Shown here: piece by piece, positions 34,282 to 43,519 of the stretch
Layout: every line of letters begins with the position of its first letter
Numbering within the stretch: the stretch's first letter is position 1
Source: JAHJQZ01 sp963667595
GTDB taxonomy: Bacteria > Pseudomonadota > Alphaproteobacteria > Rhizobiales > Devosiaceae
Assembly (NCBI GenBank): GCA_963667595.2
Contig: CAXXWD010000009.1
Coordinates: 186,001 to 250,000 of the forward strand
Length of the DNA: 64,000 nucleotides
Reading direction: 5' to 3'
Program-made: the position numbers and the translations under genes
The notes under the pieces: generated by a model
Databases searched by the model: none
Told to the model about the DNA's origin: nothing
The model's input: only the letters and a program-made list of their open reading frames with translations

Positions 34282-34790
34282 CGGAAAACGTGGGCGTATC
34301 CTACCGGTGGGCGGAAGAACTCAGACACGAATTCGATCTGAGTTTCACCCAGCCGCCAGATGAAACCGGAAATGCGGATATCGGATTTCTTGCGATTGGC
34401 ATCGGTGAGATCCGCTATGCGCTGAGATTGTCCGAGATCGCCGGTCTTTATACCGGCAAGCGGATTACCCCGGTGCCTGGCGCCAAGCCGGTCCTCATCG
34501 GCATTGCCGGTTTCCGCGGAACTGTCGCGCCGGTCTACGATTTCGGCCGTCTCATGGGCCATGCAGCCGGCAAGGTGCCGCGCTATCTCGTGCTCGCCGC
34601 GGCCGAACCTGTGGCGCTGGCCTTTGACACCTTTGCCGGCCAGTTCCGCGCCCAACCCGATGCGATCCGGTTCCGACAGGACAAGGACAAGGCACACGGC
34701 TTCACCGGCGAACTGGTTCAGACTGGCGACGGGTTCGTTTCCATTATCGATCTGAAGGCTGTTGTCGGCGCCATCGCTGCCGACACGTGA
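34278..34790 (+). CDS. CheW-like coupling protein (second copy)
   Basis: The gene encodes 170 residues from the ATG at 34278, which overlaps the CheR stop (ATGA). The CheW core includes IGFLAIGIGEIRYALRLSEIAGLY, VLIGIAGFRGTVAPVYDFGRLMG and a C-terminal strand with GFVSIIDLKAVV. Two different CheW proteins in one operon are typical of Wsp-like systems, where one serves the array and the other has a separate role. Confidence 0.9.
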   Translation: MTENVGVSYRWAEELRHEFDLSFTQPPDETGNADIGFLAIGIGEIRYALRLSEIAGLYTGKRITPVPGAKPVLIGIAGFRGTVAPVYDFGRLMGHAAGKVPRYLVLAAAEPVALAFDTFAGQFRAQPDAIRFRQDKDKAHGFTGELVQTGDGFVSIIDLKAVVGAIAADT

Positions 34791-34835
34791 GACGCACCCA
34801 TCAAACCGCCCTAACGGCGCGAACGGAGACAAAAA

Positions 34836-36329
34836 ATGTTCGGCATGACGACTTTAGGCAAGTTTGACAAACTGACCGTCGGCAAAAGGCTGATCGTGGG
34901 CTTCGGAGCCGCGGCACTCACGCTCATTCTCGTCGCCGCCCTCAGCTATCGGAGCGTCACCCTTCTCATGGATGCGGAACGTTCAGTCCTTCACACGCAG
35001 AAGGTCCACGTTTCGCTGGTCCATCTCCTGTCCGATATGAAAGACGCCGAAACCGGAACGCGTGGCTTTCTCATCACCGGCAAGGACGCCTATCTGGAAC
35101 CTTATGAGACGGGCAAGATCGACGCCTACTCGGCGTTCGAGCAGGCATATGCCCTGACAAAAATCGGCGCGGTGTTGGAGCGGCTCGACAAGGTCAAGCC
35201 ACTGATGGACCAGAAATTCGCTGAACTGGCCAAGGTAATCGACATCCGCCGTGCACAAGGCCTGGAGGCGGCAAAAGCATTTGTCGAAAACGATCTCGGC
35301 AAGACCCTGATGGATCAGATCCGGAGTCTTGTCGATGACGCCGAACAGATTGAGGAGACGCTTCAAAAGGAGCGCCTGGACGCTGCGGACCAGAGTGCCG
35401 GTCTGGCCATGACGATCACCCTGTGGGGCGGTCTTCTCGGCATGATCGCAATCATTGTTCTCGGCTATTTCATCGCCCGCTCGCTGTCGGTCCAGATCGG
35501 CACGGCCGTGGGCCAGGTCAACGGATCGTCGTCCGAATTGCAGGCCGCCGCCAACCAGCAGGCCGCAGGCGCCAAGCAGCAGGCCGCCGCTATGACCGAA
35601 ATCAGCACCACCATCAGCGAGCTTCTCGCCACCTCGCGCCAGATTGCCGAAAGCGCCCAGCGTGTCGCCCGTAATGCCGAAGACACGGCGAAAGCCGCGC
35701 AGTCCGGACATGGCACGGTGGATACGACGCAAGGCTCGATCTCCTCCATCAAGACCCAGGTCGACCAGATCGTGACGCACATGCTCGAACTCGGGCGCAA
35801 GTCGCAGGAAATCGGTGCGGTGCTCGACATCGTCTCCGAACTGGCCGAGCAGACCAACATCCTCGCCATCAATGCCACCATCGAGGCGGCGGGGGCCGGC
35901 GAGGCGGGCAAGCGCTTTTCGGTCGTTGCCGAGGAAATCCGCAAGCTCGCCGATCGCGTGGGCGAGTCGACCAAGGAGGTGCGCGCCCTGATCGACGATG
36001 TGAGAAGCGCGGTCAACACTACCGTCATGGCCACCGAAACGGGCTCCAAGGCGGTCGACGCCGGTTCGCGCCAGTTCACCGACGTCGCGTCCGCCTTCAA
36101 GCAGATCACCACGCTCGTCACCACCACCACCGATGCGGCCCGCGAGATCGAACTGTCGACCAAGCAACAATCGACGGCGGTGGAACAGGTCAATGTCGCC
36201 ATTTCCAACATCGCCCAGGCGTCGGTGGAGACTGAAACGAGTGCCAGCCAGACGCTGCAAACGGTGTCGCAACTGGCCAATCTGGCCCGGGAACTTCTCG
36301 AGATCATCCAGCCCCCCAAGGCGGCGTGA
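34836..36329 (+). CDS. methyl-accepting chemotaxis receptor with CHASE3 sensor domain
   Basis: The protein has 497 residues. TM1 is about 20-42 and TM2 about 193-214. The periplasmic part between them has the CHASE3 pattern (DMKDAETGTRGFLITGKDAYLEPY). There is no clear HAMP domain. The cytoplasmic hairpin carries the tip LAEQTNILAINATIEAAGAG, followed by KRFSVVAEEIRKLAD (about 335-372). A single receptor inside the operon points to a dedicated signal. The ligand is unknown; CHASE3 domains often respond to envelope or surface cues. Confidence 0.92.
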   Translation: MFGMTTLGKFDKLTVGKRLIVGFGAAALTLILVAALSYRSVTLLMDAERSVLHTQKVHVSLVHLLSDMKDAETGTRGFLITGKDAYLEPYETGKIDAYSAFEQAYALTKIGAVLERLDKVKPLMDQKFAELAKVIDIRRAQGLEAAKAFVENDLGKTLMDQIRSLVDDAEQIEETLQKERLDAADQSAGLAMTITLWGGLLGMIAIIVLGYFIARSLSVQIGTAVGQVNGSSSELQAAANQQAAGAKQQAAAMTEISTTISELLATSRQIAESAQRVARNAEDTAKAAQSGHGTVDTTQGSISSIKTQVDQIVTHMLELGRKSQEIGAVLDIVSELAEQTNILAINATIEAAGAGEAGKRFSVVAEEIRKLADRVGESTKEVRALIDDVRSAVNTTVMATETGSKAVDAGSRQFTDVASAFKQITTLVTTTTDAAREIELSTKQQSTAVEQVNVAISNIAQASVETETSASQTLQTVSQLANLARELLEIIQPPKAA

Positions 36330-36341
36330 GGCATCCCGAAA

Positions 36342-38417
36342 ATGGCTGTGGACCCCTATAGGTATTTCCGCCCCGAAGCCAAGGAGATCCTCGAGCAGTT
36401 CTCCCGTGGTACGCTTGATCTCGAAAAGGGCAGCGATGTCGCGGCGACCGTGCAGAAGCTCCTGAGACTGGCGCACACGCTGAAAGGGGCTGCCCGCATC
36501 GTCAAGCAGAACGAGATCGCCACTGAGGCGCATGCGATCGAGGATGTGTTGATGCCGTTTCGCGATACGGCGGAAGCTGTCGCGCAGAGCCATATCGATG
36601 CGGTTCTCGAACATGTCGATGCCATTGCCACAGGCGTTGCGGCGTTGTCGGCTCCTGGCGAAGGCACGTCGGCGCCTGATGCTGCTCCTTCGGCGCAGAC
36701 CCAGGCCGCTGTCAGTGGCGACGCGTCCCAACCGGTGCACTCGAGCGTTCGCACCGATATCTCCGAACTCGACACCATGCTGGACGGCGTCGCCGAAGCG
36801 CGTGCGCTCATGGGCGGGTTGCGCGGTGCGACCGAGGGAATGGACGAGATCAGCCGGACCGTCTCCGATCTGGTGGAAAAGCTCGAATTTGCCCAGATCA
36901 GCGGTGCCGGGAGACGGGCCAGTCTCGACGATCCGTTGTCGATCGCTGAAAAGCTCAGGCGCAGGATCGGTGTCGTCGAGCGCGTTCTCGACACGGGCAT
37001 CGATCGTGTTGACCGTGAGTTGCGTCAATTGCGCGAAGCGGCCGAACGCCTGCGTCTGGTGCCTGCGGCCGACATGTTCACCTCGCTCGAACGCATCGCG
37101 CGCGACACCGCGTTGGCCCAGGGCAAGAAGATCACCTTTTCCGCCACAAGCGACGACATCCGTCTCGACACCCGCGTGCTCGAATGCCTGCAGCATGCAT
37201 TCATCCAGATCGTCCGCAATGCGGTGGCCCACGGTATCGAAACGCCGGATGCCCGCCAGGCCGTCGGCAAACCACAAGCCGGCGCCATCGCGCTTTCGGT
37301 CACGCGGCGCGGTCGCCGGATCGTGTTGACCTGCACGGATGACGGGCGTGGCATCGATCTCAACGGTGTCAGGGCCGCGGCGCAGAAACGCGGTCTGTTC
37401 GACATGCGAAACGGTCTGCCGGACGAACGGGAAACCCTGAACTTGCTGCTGCGCGGCGGTATCAGCACGTCCGGTGCGGTGACCGAACAGTCCGGGCGCG
37501 GCGTCGGGCTCGATATCGTGCGCGAAGCCATCGCAAAGCTCGGCGGGGCGGTGGAGTGCAAGAGCGAAACGGGATGCGGCACCAGCTTCGAGGTGATCAT
37601 TCCGCCCTCGCTGGCCGCGATGGACGCGCTGTTCGTCGATACCGGCGAAACCGGCATCATGGCCGTCCCCCTGTCAGCCGTCCGCGCCACACTGCGTCTC
37701 TTGAGGACCGACATCACCCGGACGGAAAACGGCGCGTCAATCCTGTTCGGGGATGTGATCATTCCCTTCGCCCCTCTGTCCGCGATCCTTCACGCCAGGT
37801 CCGCGACAGGCGCCCGCAACTGGGCGACATTCATCGTCGCCTTTGAAGACACATTGGCGGCAATCGGTGTCGAACGGCTTTTGGGAACGGCGAGCATCGT
37901 CACGCGGCCCTTGCCCCGGCATATGAGCGCCAGTCCCCTTGTCACCGCCGTGTCGCTCGATGCGGACGGCAATCCGCAACTGGTACTCGATGCCGAAAAG
38001 CTGGTCGAGGCGGCCCGGAACGGGGCCGATGCCCTCGATGAGGAGGAGGCACGAACCGAAGTCCTGGTCGTCGACGATTCCCTGACCACGCGCATGCTGG
38101 AGCAAAGCATTCTCGAATCGGCCGGCTACGCCGTCGACACGGCCACTTCCGGCGAGGATGCGCTCGTCCGCGTCGGTAAGAAGCGTTACGCGCTGATGCT
38201 TGTCGATGTGGAAATGCCCGGCATGGACGGCTTCACCTTTATGGAACATATCCGGGCCGATGCGCGAACGCGCGACATTCCGGCCATTCTCGTCACATCG
38301 CTCAACGAACCGCAGCATCGCCAGCGCGGCCGGGACGTCGGGGCACAGGGCTATATCGTCAAGAGCGAATTCGACCAGTCCGAGCTTTTGGAAATGATCC
38401 GTCCTTTGGTGGCATGA
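36342..38417 (+). CDS. hybrid CheA histidine kinase with C-terminal receiver (WspE-like)
   Basis: The protein has 691 residues. The HPt domain has His45 (LAHTLKGAARI). The linker and dimerisation region lies about 120-240. The ATPase has the N box IRNAVAHGIE region (near 290), DDGRGIDL (near 332) and GRGVGLDIV (near 385). A CheW-like regulatory domain spans about 425-550. A receiver (573-691) has phospho-acceptor Asp622 in LVDVEMPGMDG. The fused receiver makes it a CheA-Y hybrid, as in Wsp and Frz-type systems, where the receiver acts as output or phosphate sink. It overlaps cheB by 4 bp. Confidence 0.94.
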   Translation: MAVDPYRYFRPEAKEILEQFSRGTLDLEKGSDVAATVQKLLRLAHTLKGAARIVKQNEIATEAHAIEDVLMPFRDTAEAVAQSHIDAVLEHVDAIATGVAALSAPGEGTSAPDAAPSAQTQAAVSGDASQPVHSSVRTDISELDTMLDGVAEARALMGGLRGATEGMDEISRTVSDLVEKLEFAQISGAGRRASLDDPLSIAEKLRRRIGVVERVLDTGIDRVDRELRQLREAAERLRLVPAADMFTSLERIARDTALAQGKKITFSATSDDIRLDTRVLECLQHAFIQIVRNAVAHGIETPDARQAVGKPQAGAIALSVTRRGRRIVLTCTDDGRGIDLNGVRAAAQKRGLFDMRNGLPDERETLNLLLRGGISTSGAVTEQSGRGVGLDIVREAIAKLGGAVECKSETGCGTSFEVIIPPSLAAMDALFVDTGETGIMAVPLSAVRATLRLLRTDITRTENGASILFGDVIIPFAPLSAILHARSATGARNWATFIVAFEDTLAAIGVERLLGTASIVTRPLPRHMSASPLVTAVSLDADGNPQLVLDAEKLVEAARNGADALDEEEARTEVLVVDDSLTTRMLEQSILESAGYAVDTATSGEDALVRVGKKRYALMLVDVEMPGMDGFTFMEHIRADARTRDIPAILVTSLNEPQHRQRGRDVGAQGYIVKSEFDQSELLEMIRPLVA

Positions 38418-39493
38418 TGGTAAAACTGCGCGTTCTGGTTGCCGAAGATTCTGCGACCGTCCGTGGGCGGATCGTCGACGTGCTTGCCGCTTCGGACGAT
38501 ATCGAAGTCATTGGCGAAGCAAAAAACGGGCTCGAAGCGATCGAGATGACCGAGACCGAGCGACCGGACGTCATCACCATGGACATGATGATGCCGGTGA
38601 TGACGGGATTGGCCGCGACCGAATACATCATGGCCCACCGGCCGACCCCGATCCTCATCGTATCCGCTTCGTTCAATCGGGGCGAACTCTACAAGATCTA
38701 CGATGCCCTGGCGGCCGGCGCCGTCGACGTGTTCGAAAAGCCGAACGGAGAGGAGATCGAGGGCGAGTGGGAGCGGGGCCTGATCGCCGCCGTCCGCATG
38801 ACCGCCCGCATCAAGGTGATCACCCATCCGCGCGGGCGCTTCAACGCCCCGGCTGAACTCGGTCTGGTCGGCGCGCCGAAATCGGTGCCGACGGCGCAGC
38901 CCGGCGCAATGCCCGAAATCGTGGCGATCGGCGCCTCGACCGGCGGCCCGGGGGCCATACATGCCGTGCTCAGCCAGCTTTCACCGGTCTGCAAGACGCC
39001 GATCCTCGTCGTTCTTCACATGAACGCGCCGTTCGGAACGGCCTTCACCGACTGGCTCGACGCCCAGATCGACCGCAGCGTCGTCGAGGCCAAGGACGGC
39101 ATGCCGGTTGCGGAGCTGGCGGGATGTGTCGCGGTAGCCCCAAGCGACAGGCATCTGGTGGTCAGCAAGGGGCGGATGCGCCTGACCATGGACGCGGAAC
39201 GTCATTCCTGCCGTCCCTCGGTCGACGTTCTGTTCGATTCCGTTGCGCGCGAATATGGACCCAGCGCCTTCGGTTGCCTGTTGACCGGCATGGGCAAGGA
39301 CGGTGCGCTCGGCCTTCTGAACATCCGCCGCGCCGGCGGTGTCACCATCGCGCAGGACGAACAGACTTCGGTCGTTTACGGCATGCCTCGGGAAGTAGCG
39401 ATTCTCGGCGCGGCCAAGCACATCCTTCCGCTCGATGAGATCGGGCAGCGCATTTCCAACCTGTGCTCACTCAGAATGGAGCCGGTTTCATGA
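38414..39493 (+). CDS. CheB-type receptor methylesterase (WspF-like)
   Basis: The protein has 359 residues. The N-terminal receiver has Asp57 (ITMDMMMP) and the motif KP at 109-110. The C-terminal esterase has the triad Ser175 (IGASTGGPG), His202 (VLHMN) and Asp296 (GMGKDGALG). It removes methyl groups from the receptor when phosphorylated by CheA. In Wsp systems, loss of this step locks signalling on. It overlaps cheA at its start and the multi-receiver kinase at its end. Confidence 0.94.
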   Translation: MMVKLRVLVAEDSATVRGRIVDVLAASDDIEVIGEAKNGLEAIEMTETERPDVITMDMMMPVMTGLAATEYIMAHRPTPILIVSASFNRGELYKIYDALAAGAVDVFEKPNGEEIEGEWERGLIAAVRMTARIKVITHPRGRFNAPAELGLVGAPKSVPTAQPGAMPEIVAIGASTGGPGAIHAVLSQLSPVCKTPILVVLHMNAPFGTAFTDWLDAQIDRSVVEAKDGMPVAELAGCVAVAPSDRHLVVSKGRMRLTMDAERHSCRPSVDVLFDSVAREYGPSAFGCLLTGMGKDGALGLLNIRRAGGVTIAQDEQTSVVYGMPREVAILGAAKHILPLDEIGQRISNLCSLRMEPVS

Positions 39494-42402
39494 TCACAAG
39501 AGTTCTTGTCGTCGATGACAGCCTGACGGTCCGGATGGACATTTCCGAACTGCTGCAGGAAGCCGGTTTCGACATCGTTGCCTGCGCGAGCATTGCCGAG
39601 GCCCGCGCGGCTCTGGCCCAGGACGTTTTCGGCCTGGTCGTGCTCGACGTCATGCTGCCCGATGGCGACGGCATCGACCTGTTGAAGGAAATCCGCGCCG
39701 CGCCGGAAACGGCGAACATCGCGGTTATGGTCCTGTCGACCGAATCCGAGGTCCAGGATCGCGTCCGCGGTCTGTCGACCGGTGCCAACGACTATATCGG
39801 CAAGCCCTATGATTCCGGCTATCTGGTCGGGCGGGCCAAGCAGTTGATGCGCAGTGCCGGCACCTCGGCTCTCGGGGGGCAGAAAACCATCCTGCTGATC
39901 GATGACAGCCGGACCTTCCGCGAAGAGCTGAAGGCGGCGCTTGAGGATGCGGACTATCACGTCGTGACGGCGAACGATGGCGAGGAAGGACTGCGGCTCG
40001 CCGCCGACATCCGTCCCGACGCCGCCGTGGTCGACGGCACGTTGCCGGGAATCGACGGGCCAACGGTCATCCGGCGCATGCGGCTCGATGCGGCCTTGCG
40101 CGAACTGCCCTGTTTCCTTCTGACCGGGTCCGAGGAACGCGGCGCCGAAGTGCAGGCGCTCGAAGCGGGCGCCGATGCCTTCGCACGCAAGGACGACAAT
40201 GTCGGCATCGTGCTGGCGCGGATCGCCGCCATGTTGCGCGCCTCCGGGTCGCGCTCCGTGGGTGGGGATACGCTCAGCCTGCAGGGGCCGAAAAAGGTGC
40301 TCGCGGTCGATGACAGCGAAACCTATCTGCAGCATCTCGGGGAGGCTCTGCGCTCGGAAGGCTACGAGGTGGTCCTCGCCCGTTCCGGAGAGGAGGCGCT
40401 GGATCTGCTCGCCGTCGATCCGGTCGACTGCATCCTGCTCGATCTGATGATGCCGGGCATCGGCGGCCGCGAGACCTGCTTGCGCATCAAGAACGCGCCG
40501 GCCATCCGCGATACGCCGGTGGTCATGTTGACCGCCGTCGACGATCGCGAGGCCATGATCAGCGGCCTCGGCGCCGGCGCCGACGACTACATCGCCAAAT
40601 CCAGCGATTTCGAAGTGGTGCGCGCCCGGGTGCTGGCGCAAATCCGGCGCAAGCGTTTCGAGGACGAGCACCGGATCAGCCGCGAACAGCAACGCGCCGC
40701 GCTCGAGGTCCAGCTCGACCGGCTCAATCTCATGGGCGAGATCACGCGCGCCATCGCCGCGCGTTACGATCTCACCAGCATCTACCGCACCGTGCTCAAC
40801 AGCCTCGAAGACCAGCTTCCCGTCGATTTTGCCTGCGTCCTGACGCTCGACGCAGGCGAAATCGGCACCGGCTACGGGACAAAAAGCGAAAAGTGCGCCC
40901 AGAAGTTCGAGACGTTCAACCGGATGGAACATTTCTTCGGCACGGACTGCGAAAGCCCCGACACCTATCGGGAACTGATCTATCACCACGACATTCTGGA
41001 GGTGGATTATCCCCTGGCCCAGGCGCTGGCCAAGGAAGGGATGCGCTCCCTGATCGTGTCGCCGCTCAAGGAAAACAACCACGTGTTTGCGCTCCTGATC
41101 GCGGTACGCGCGGCGGAAGGGGCCTTCAACAGCATCGATGCCAATTTCATCAGACAGTTGAGCGAGCATCTGAGTCTCGCCATCATCCAGGCGAAGCTGC
41201 AGCAAAGTCTGCAGGATGCCTATGACGATTTGCGCCAGAGCCAGCAGATCGTCACCCAGCAGGAACGTCTGCGCGCCATCGGCCAGATGGCCAGTGGCAT
41301 CGCCCACGACATCAACAATGCCATGACGCCGCTGGCGGTCATGACCCAGTCTCTTCTCGAAAACGCTGAGAGCCACGCGCCGGAGGTGGTGCGCTATCTC
41401 GAACTGGCAAAACTGGTGACGGACGATGTTACCGCCACCATCCAGCGCATGCGCGAGTTCTATCGCGAGCGCGAGCCGCAGGTGGAACTGAAGCGGGTCG
41501 AGGTCAATCCCCTGATCGAGCAGGTCATCGACCTGACCCGCGCCAGATGGAGCGATATGGCCCATCACTCGGGCATCGCCATCACCGTCGAACGCGATCT
41601 GGCGCAGGAACTTCCGCCGATCATGGGCATAGAGAGTGAAATCCGCGAGGTTCTGACCAATCTCGTTTTCAACGCCATCGATGCCATGCCGGAGGGGGGA
41701 ACGCTGACCGTCAGGTCACGCGCCGTGGCCGGAGACGGTGCGCGCGGTCGCGTTTTCATCGAGGTCGCCGATACGGGTGTCGGCATGGACGAACAGACCC
41801 TCAACAAGTGTACCGAACCGTTCTTCACCACCAAGGGAGAGCGCGGAACCGGACTTGGCCTCGCCATGGTTCACGGCGCCATCAAACGCCACGATGCCAG
41901 ACTGGAGATCGACAGCACGCCCGGCGCGGGAACGACGTTCCGTCTCGATTTCGCCGACATCGATCTGCCGGTTTCAGGGGCGGACGAGGCGACATCCGCC
42001 GCTTCGCCGATCGTGGGGCTCAAGATCCTTCTGGCCGATGACGACGCGCTCATTTTGGAAGTCATGCAGGCGGCGCTGGAAAAGGAAGGCCATGTCGTCA
42101 CCGCTGCTGAAGGCGGCGCCGCAGCCATTCAGACGTTCGAAACGGCCTTCGAGAGCGGCAATCCGTTCAACGTGGTCATCACCGATCTCGGCATGCCCAA
42201 TATCAACGGCCTCGACGTGGCGCGGGCGGTCAAATCGCTGTCGGCGACGACGCCGACGATCCTGTTGTCGGGCTGGGGACGCAAGATGGATGCCGAAGAG
42301 GCGGATATCGACGATTTCGACTTTACCCTTTCCAAGCCGCCGCGCCTGCCCGAACTGAGGGCGACCCTGGCGGACTGCGCCAGAAAACTCGCTGCCACCT
42401 GA
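39490..42402 (+). CDS. multi-receiver hybrid histidine kinase (REC-REC-REC-GAF-like-HK-REC)
   Basis: The gene encodes 970 residues from the ATG at 39490, overlapping the cheB stop (ATGA). There are three receivers in a row: Asp53 (VLDVMLPDGD), Asp182 (VVDGTLPGIDG) and Asp318 (LLDLMMPGIGG). A GAF-like region follows (about 420-570). The kinase core has His606 (GIAHDINNAMTP), Asn728 (NLVFNAIDAMPEGG), DTGVGMDE and GTGLGLA. A fourth receiver has Asp899 (VITDLGMPNING). No membrane segment is present, so it is cytosolic. It sits where Wsp operons carry the WspR diguanylate cyclase. It can receive phosphate from CheA and start its own relay. Confidence 0.93.
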   Translation: MITRVLVVDDSLTVRMDISELLQEAGFDIVACASIAEARAALAQDVFGLVVLDVMLPDGDGIDLLKEIRAAPETANIAVMVLSTESEVQDRVRGLSTGANDYIGKPYDSGYLVGRAKQLMRSAGTSALGGQKTILLIDDSRTFREELKAALEDADYHVVTANDGEEGLRLAADIRPDAAVVDGTLPGIDGPTVIRRMRLDAALRELPCFLLTGSEERGAEVQALEAGADAFARKDDNVGIVLARIAAMLRASGSRSVGGDTLSLQGPKKVLAVDDSETYLQHLGEALRSEGYEVVLARSGEEALDLLAVDPVDCILLDLMMPGIGGRETCLRIKNAPAIRDTPVVMLTAVDDREAMISGLGAGADDYIAKSSDFEVVRARVLAQIRRKRFEDEHRISREQQRAALEVQLDRLNLMGEITRAIAARYDLTSIYRTVLNSLEDQLPVDFACVLTLDAGEIGTGYGTKSEKCAQKFETFNRMEHFFGTDCESPDTYRELIYHHDILEVDYPLAQALAKEGMRSLIVSPLKENNHVFALLIAVRAAEGAFNSIDANFIRQLSEHLSLAIIQAKLQQSLQDAYDDLRQSQQIVTQQERLRAIGQMASGIAHDINNAMTPLAVMTQSLLENAESHAPEVVRYLELAKLVTDDVTATIQRMREFYREREPQVELKRVEVNPLIEQVIDLTRARWSDMAHHSGIAITVERDLAQELPPIMGIESEIREVLTNLVFNAIDAMPEGGTLTVRSRAVAGDGARGRVFIEVADTGVGMDEQTLNKCTEPFFTTKGERGTGLGLAMVHGAIKRHDARLEIDSTPGAGTTFRLDFADIDLPVSGADEATSAASPIVGLKILLADDDALILEVMQAALEKEGHVVTAAEGGAAAIQTFETAFESGNPFNVVITDLGMPNINGLDVARAVKSLSATTPTILLSGWGRKMDAEEADIDDFDFTLSKPPRLPELRATLADCARKLAAT

Positions 42403-42430
42403 GCCTATTGGGGCAGCATCCGTTCAGTCT

Positions 42431-43387
42431 TCATTTTTCGCTGGACGAGGTAAGGCGTGCCAGGTGGAGGACCTGGCTGGCCGTACTGGTATCCGTGGCG
42501 AGCGCGTTGATGAAATGGCTGCGGGCGGCACCAAGAATGCTGATGGCCTTCTGCTCCGAAACGGCGATGCCAATGCGCAAGGGGACCTTGCACAATTGCT
42601 CGGGGCTGATGGCAAACAGCGTGTCCTCGCCCTTCCAGTGAACCCGTCGGCCATCGGCGTCGAAATAGCGCAACAGAACATCCCCGGCCGCATGATCGAT
42701 CGCCGGGTCGTTCGGCGTCATGGCGGTATCGCTACGCGATTGCGCGGCGCCATGCGGACGGCCGATGCCGACCATCACCGCGTCGAGGCGATCCCACAGT
42801 TCGATGCTTTCACGGATGCGCGCGTCCTTGGCGAGCGCCTGGCGGGCGTCGCTGGCCAAACGATAGGGCACGTGAAGGAATTTTGGCGTGCCGTTCAGTT
42901 GCGCCGCCGCCTGGCGGGTGATCTCGCCAATCTGGAACTTCGTCGCGGCCTCCGGGATGCCGCCGCAAAGCGGCACCGTCGTGATGCCGTGAATGCTTGG
43001 CAGGCCGACCTGCAGAATCTGCCAGATGGTGTACCCCCAGCCCAAGCCCAGCACGGAACCGGCCCCGAGATCGGCCTGCTTCAGGAGCCGACCGACCGGA
43101 TCGGCGATCGCGGCCATCGTTCCGGGCGGCGGTGCGCTCGGTACCAGGGCGACATGCGACAGGCCGAGCACCTCGCCCAACTCGGCGGCCAATTCTTCGG
43201 TACCGACGAAATCGCTGATCTGGATACGGACGATTCCCTCCTCCCGGGCACGACGAAGGAGCCGTGAGACGGTCGCGGTGGAAAGGTCCATCTGCTTGGC
43301 AATTTCCCGCTGCGAGAGGTCTTTTTCGTAGTGCAGGCGGGCGATCGTGTGGAGCAGGGTCCGGGAAGCGGTTGGCGGTGTATCCAT
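42431..43387 (-). CDS. SorC/DeoR-class sugar-binding transcriptional regulator
   Basis: The gene encodes 318 residues from the ATG at 43387 (MDTPPTASRTLLHTIARL), with AAGGA 8 bases upstream. The N-terminal helix-turn-helix reads LSQREIAKQMDLSTATVSRLLRRA. The C-terminal sugar-binding domain has SVLGLGWGYTIWQIL, PLCGGIPEA and GRPHGAA, typical of SorC-type regulators that bind phosphorylated sugars. It is divergent from the transporter-aldolase operon starting at 43520 and most likely controls it. Confidence 0.92.
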   Translation of the reverse strand: MDTPPTASRTLLHTIARLHYEKDLSQREIAKQMDLSTATVSRLLRRAREEGIVRIQISDFVGTEELAAELGEVLGLSHVALVPSAPPPGTMAAIADPVGRLLKQADLGAGSVLGLGWGYTIWQILQVGLPSIHGITTVPLCGGIPEAATKFQIGEITRQAAAQLNGTPKFLHVPYRLASDARQALAKDARIRESIELWDRLDAVMVGIGRPHGAAQSRSDTAMTPNDPAIDHAAGDVLLRYFDADGRRVHWKGEDTLFAISPEQLCKVPLRIGIAVSEQKAISILGAARSHFINALATDTSTASQVLHLARLTSSSEK

Positions 43388-43519
43388 TATTTTGTCCTTG
43401 CAATTCATTTCAGAAATAAGTTACCTTGCTCTTACGCGCATAGCTAAACCTTCGCCAGAGAGCGATGAGCCGTGCGATCGCTTGGAGATGCTAGTCTCCG
43501 GTAACCAGGGAGGAAATAG
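43388..43519. promoter_or_regulatory. divergent promoter region between the SorC regulator and the sugar operon
   Basis: These 132 bp must hold both promoters. A short inverted repeat GGAGA-tgctag-TCTCC lies at 43484-43499, close to the GGGAGGA ribosome-binding site of the binding-protein gene. A GTTACC/GGTAAC pair (43420-43425 and 43500-43505) spans most of the region. I cannot assign a SorC operator with confidence. Confidence 0.4.

Noticed and set aside
34983..37277. 764-residue minus-strand open frame opposite the receptor and CheA genes
   Set aside because: It mirrors two well-supported genes in high-GC DNA, where antisense frames stay open by codon bias. It has no family motifs.
39376..41568. 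730-residue minus-strand open frame opposite the multi-receiver kinase
   Set aside because: Same reason: an antisense shadow of a gene with clear catalytic motifs.
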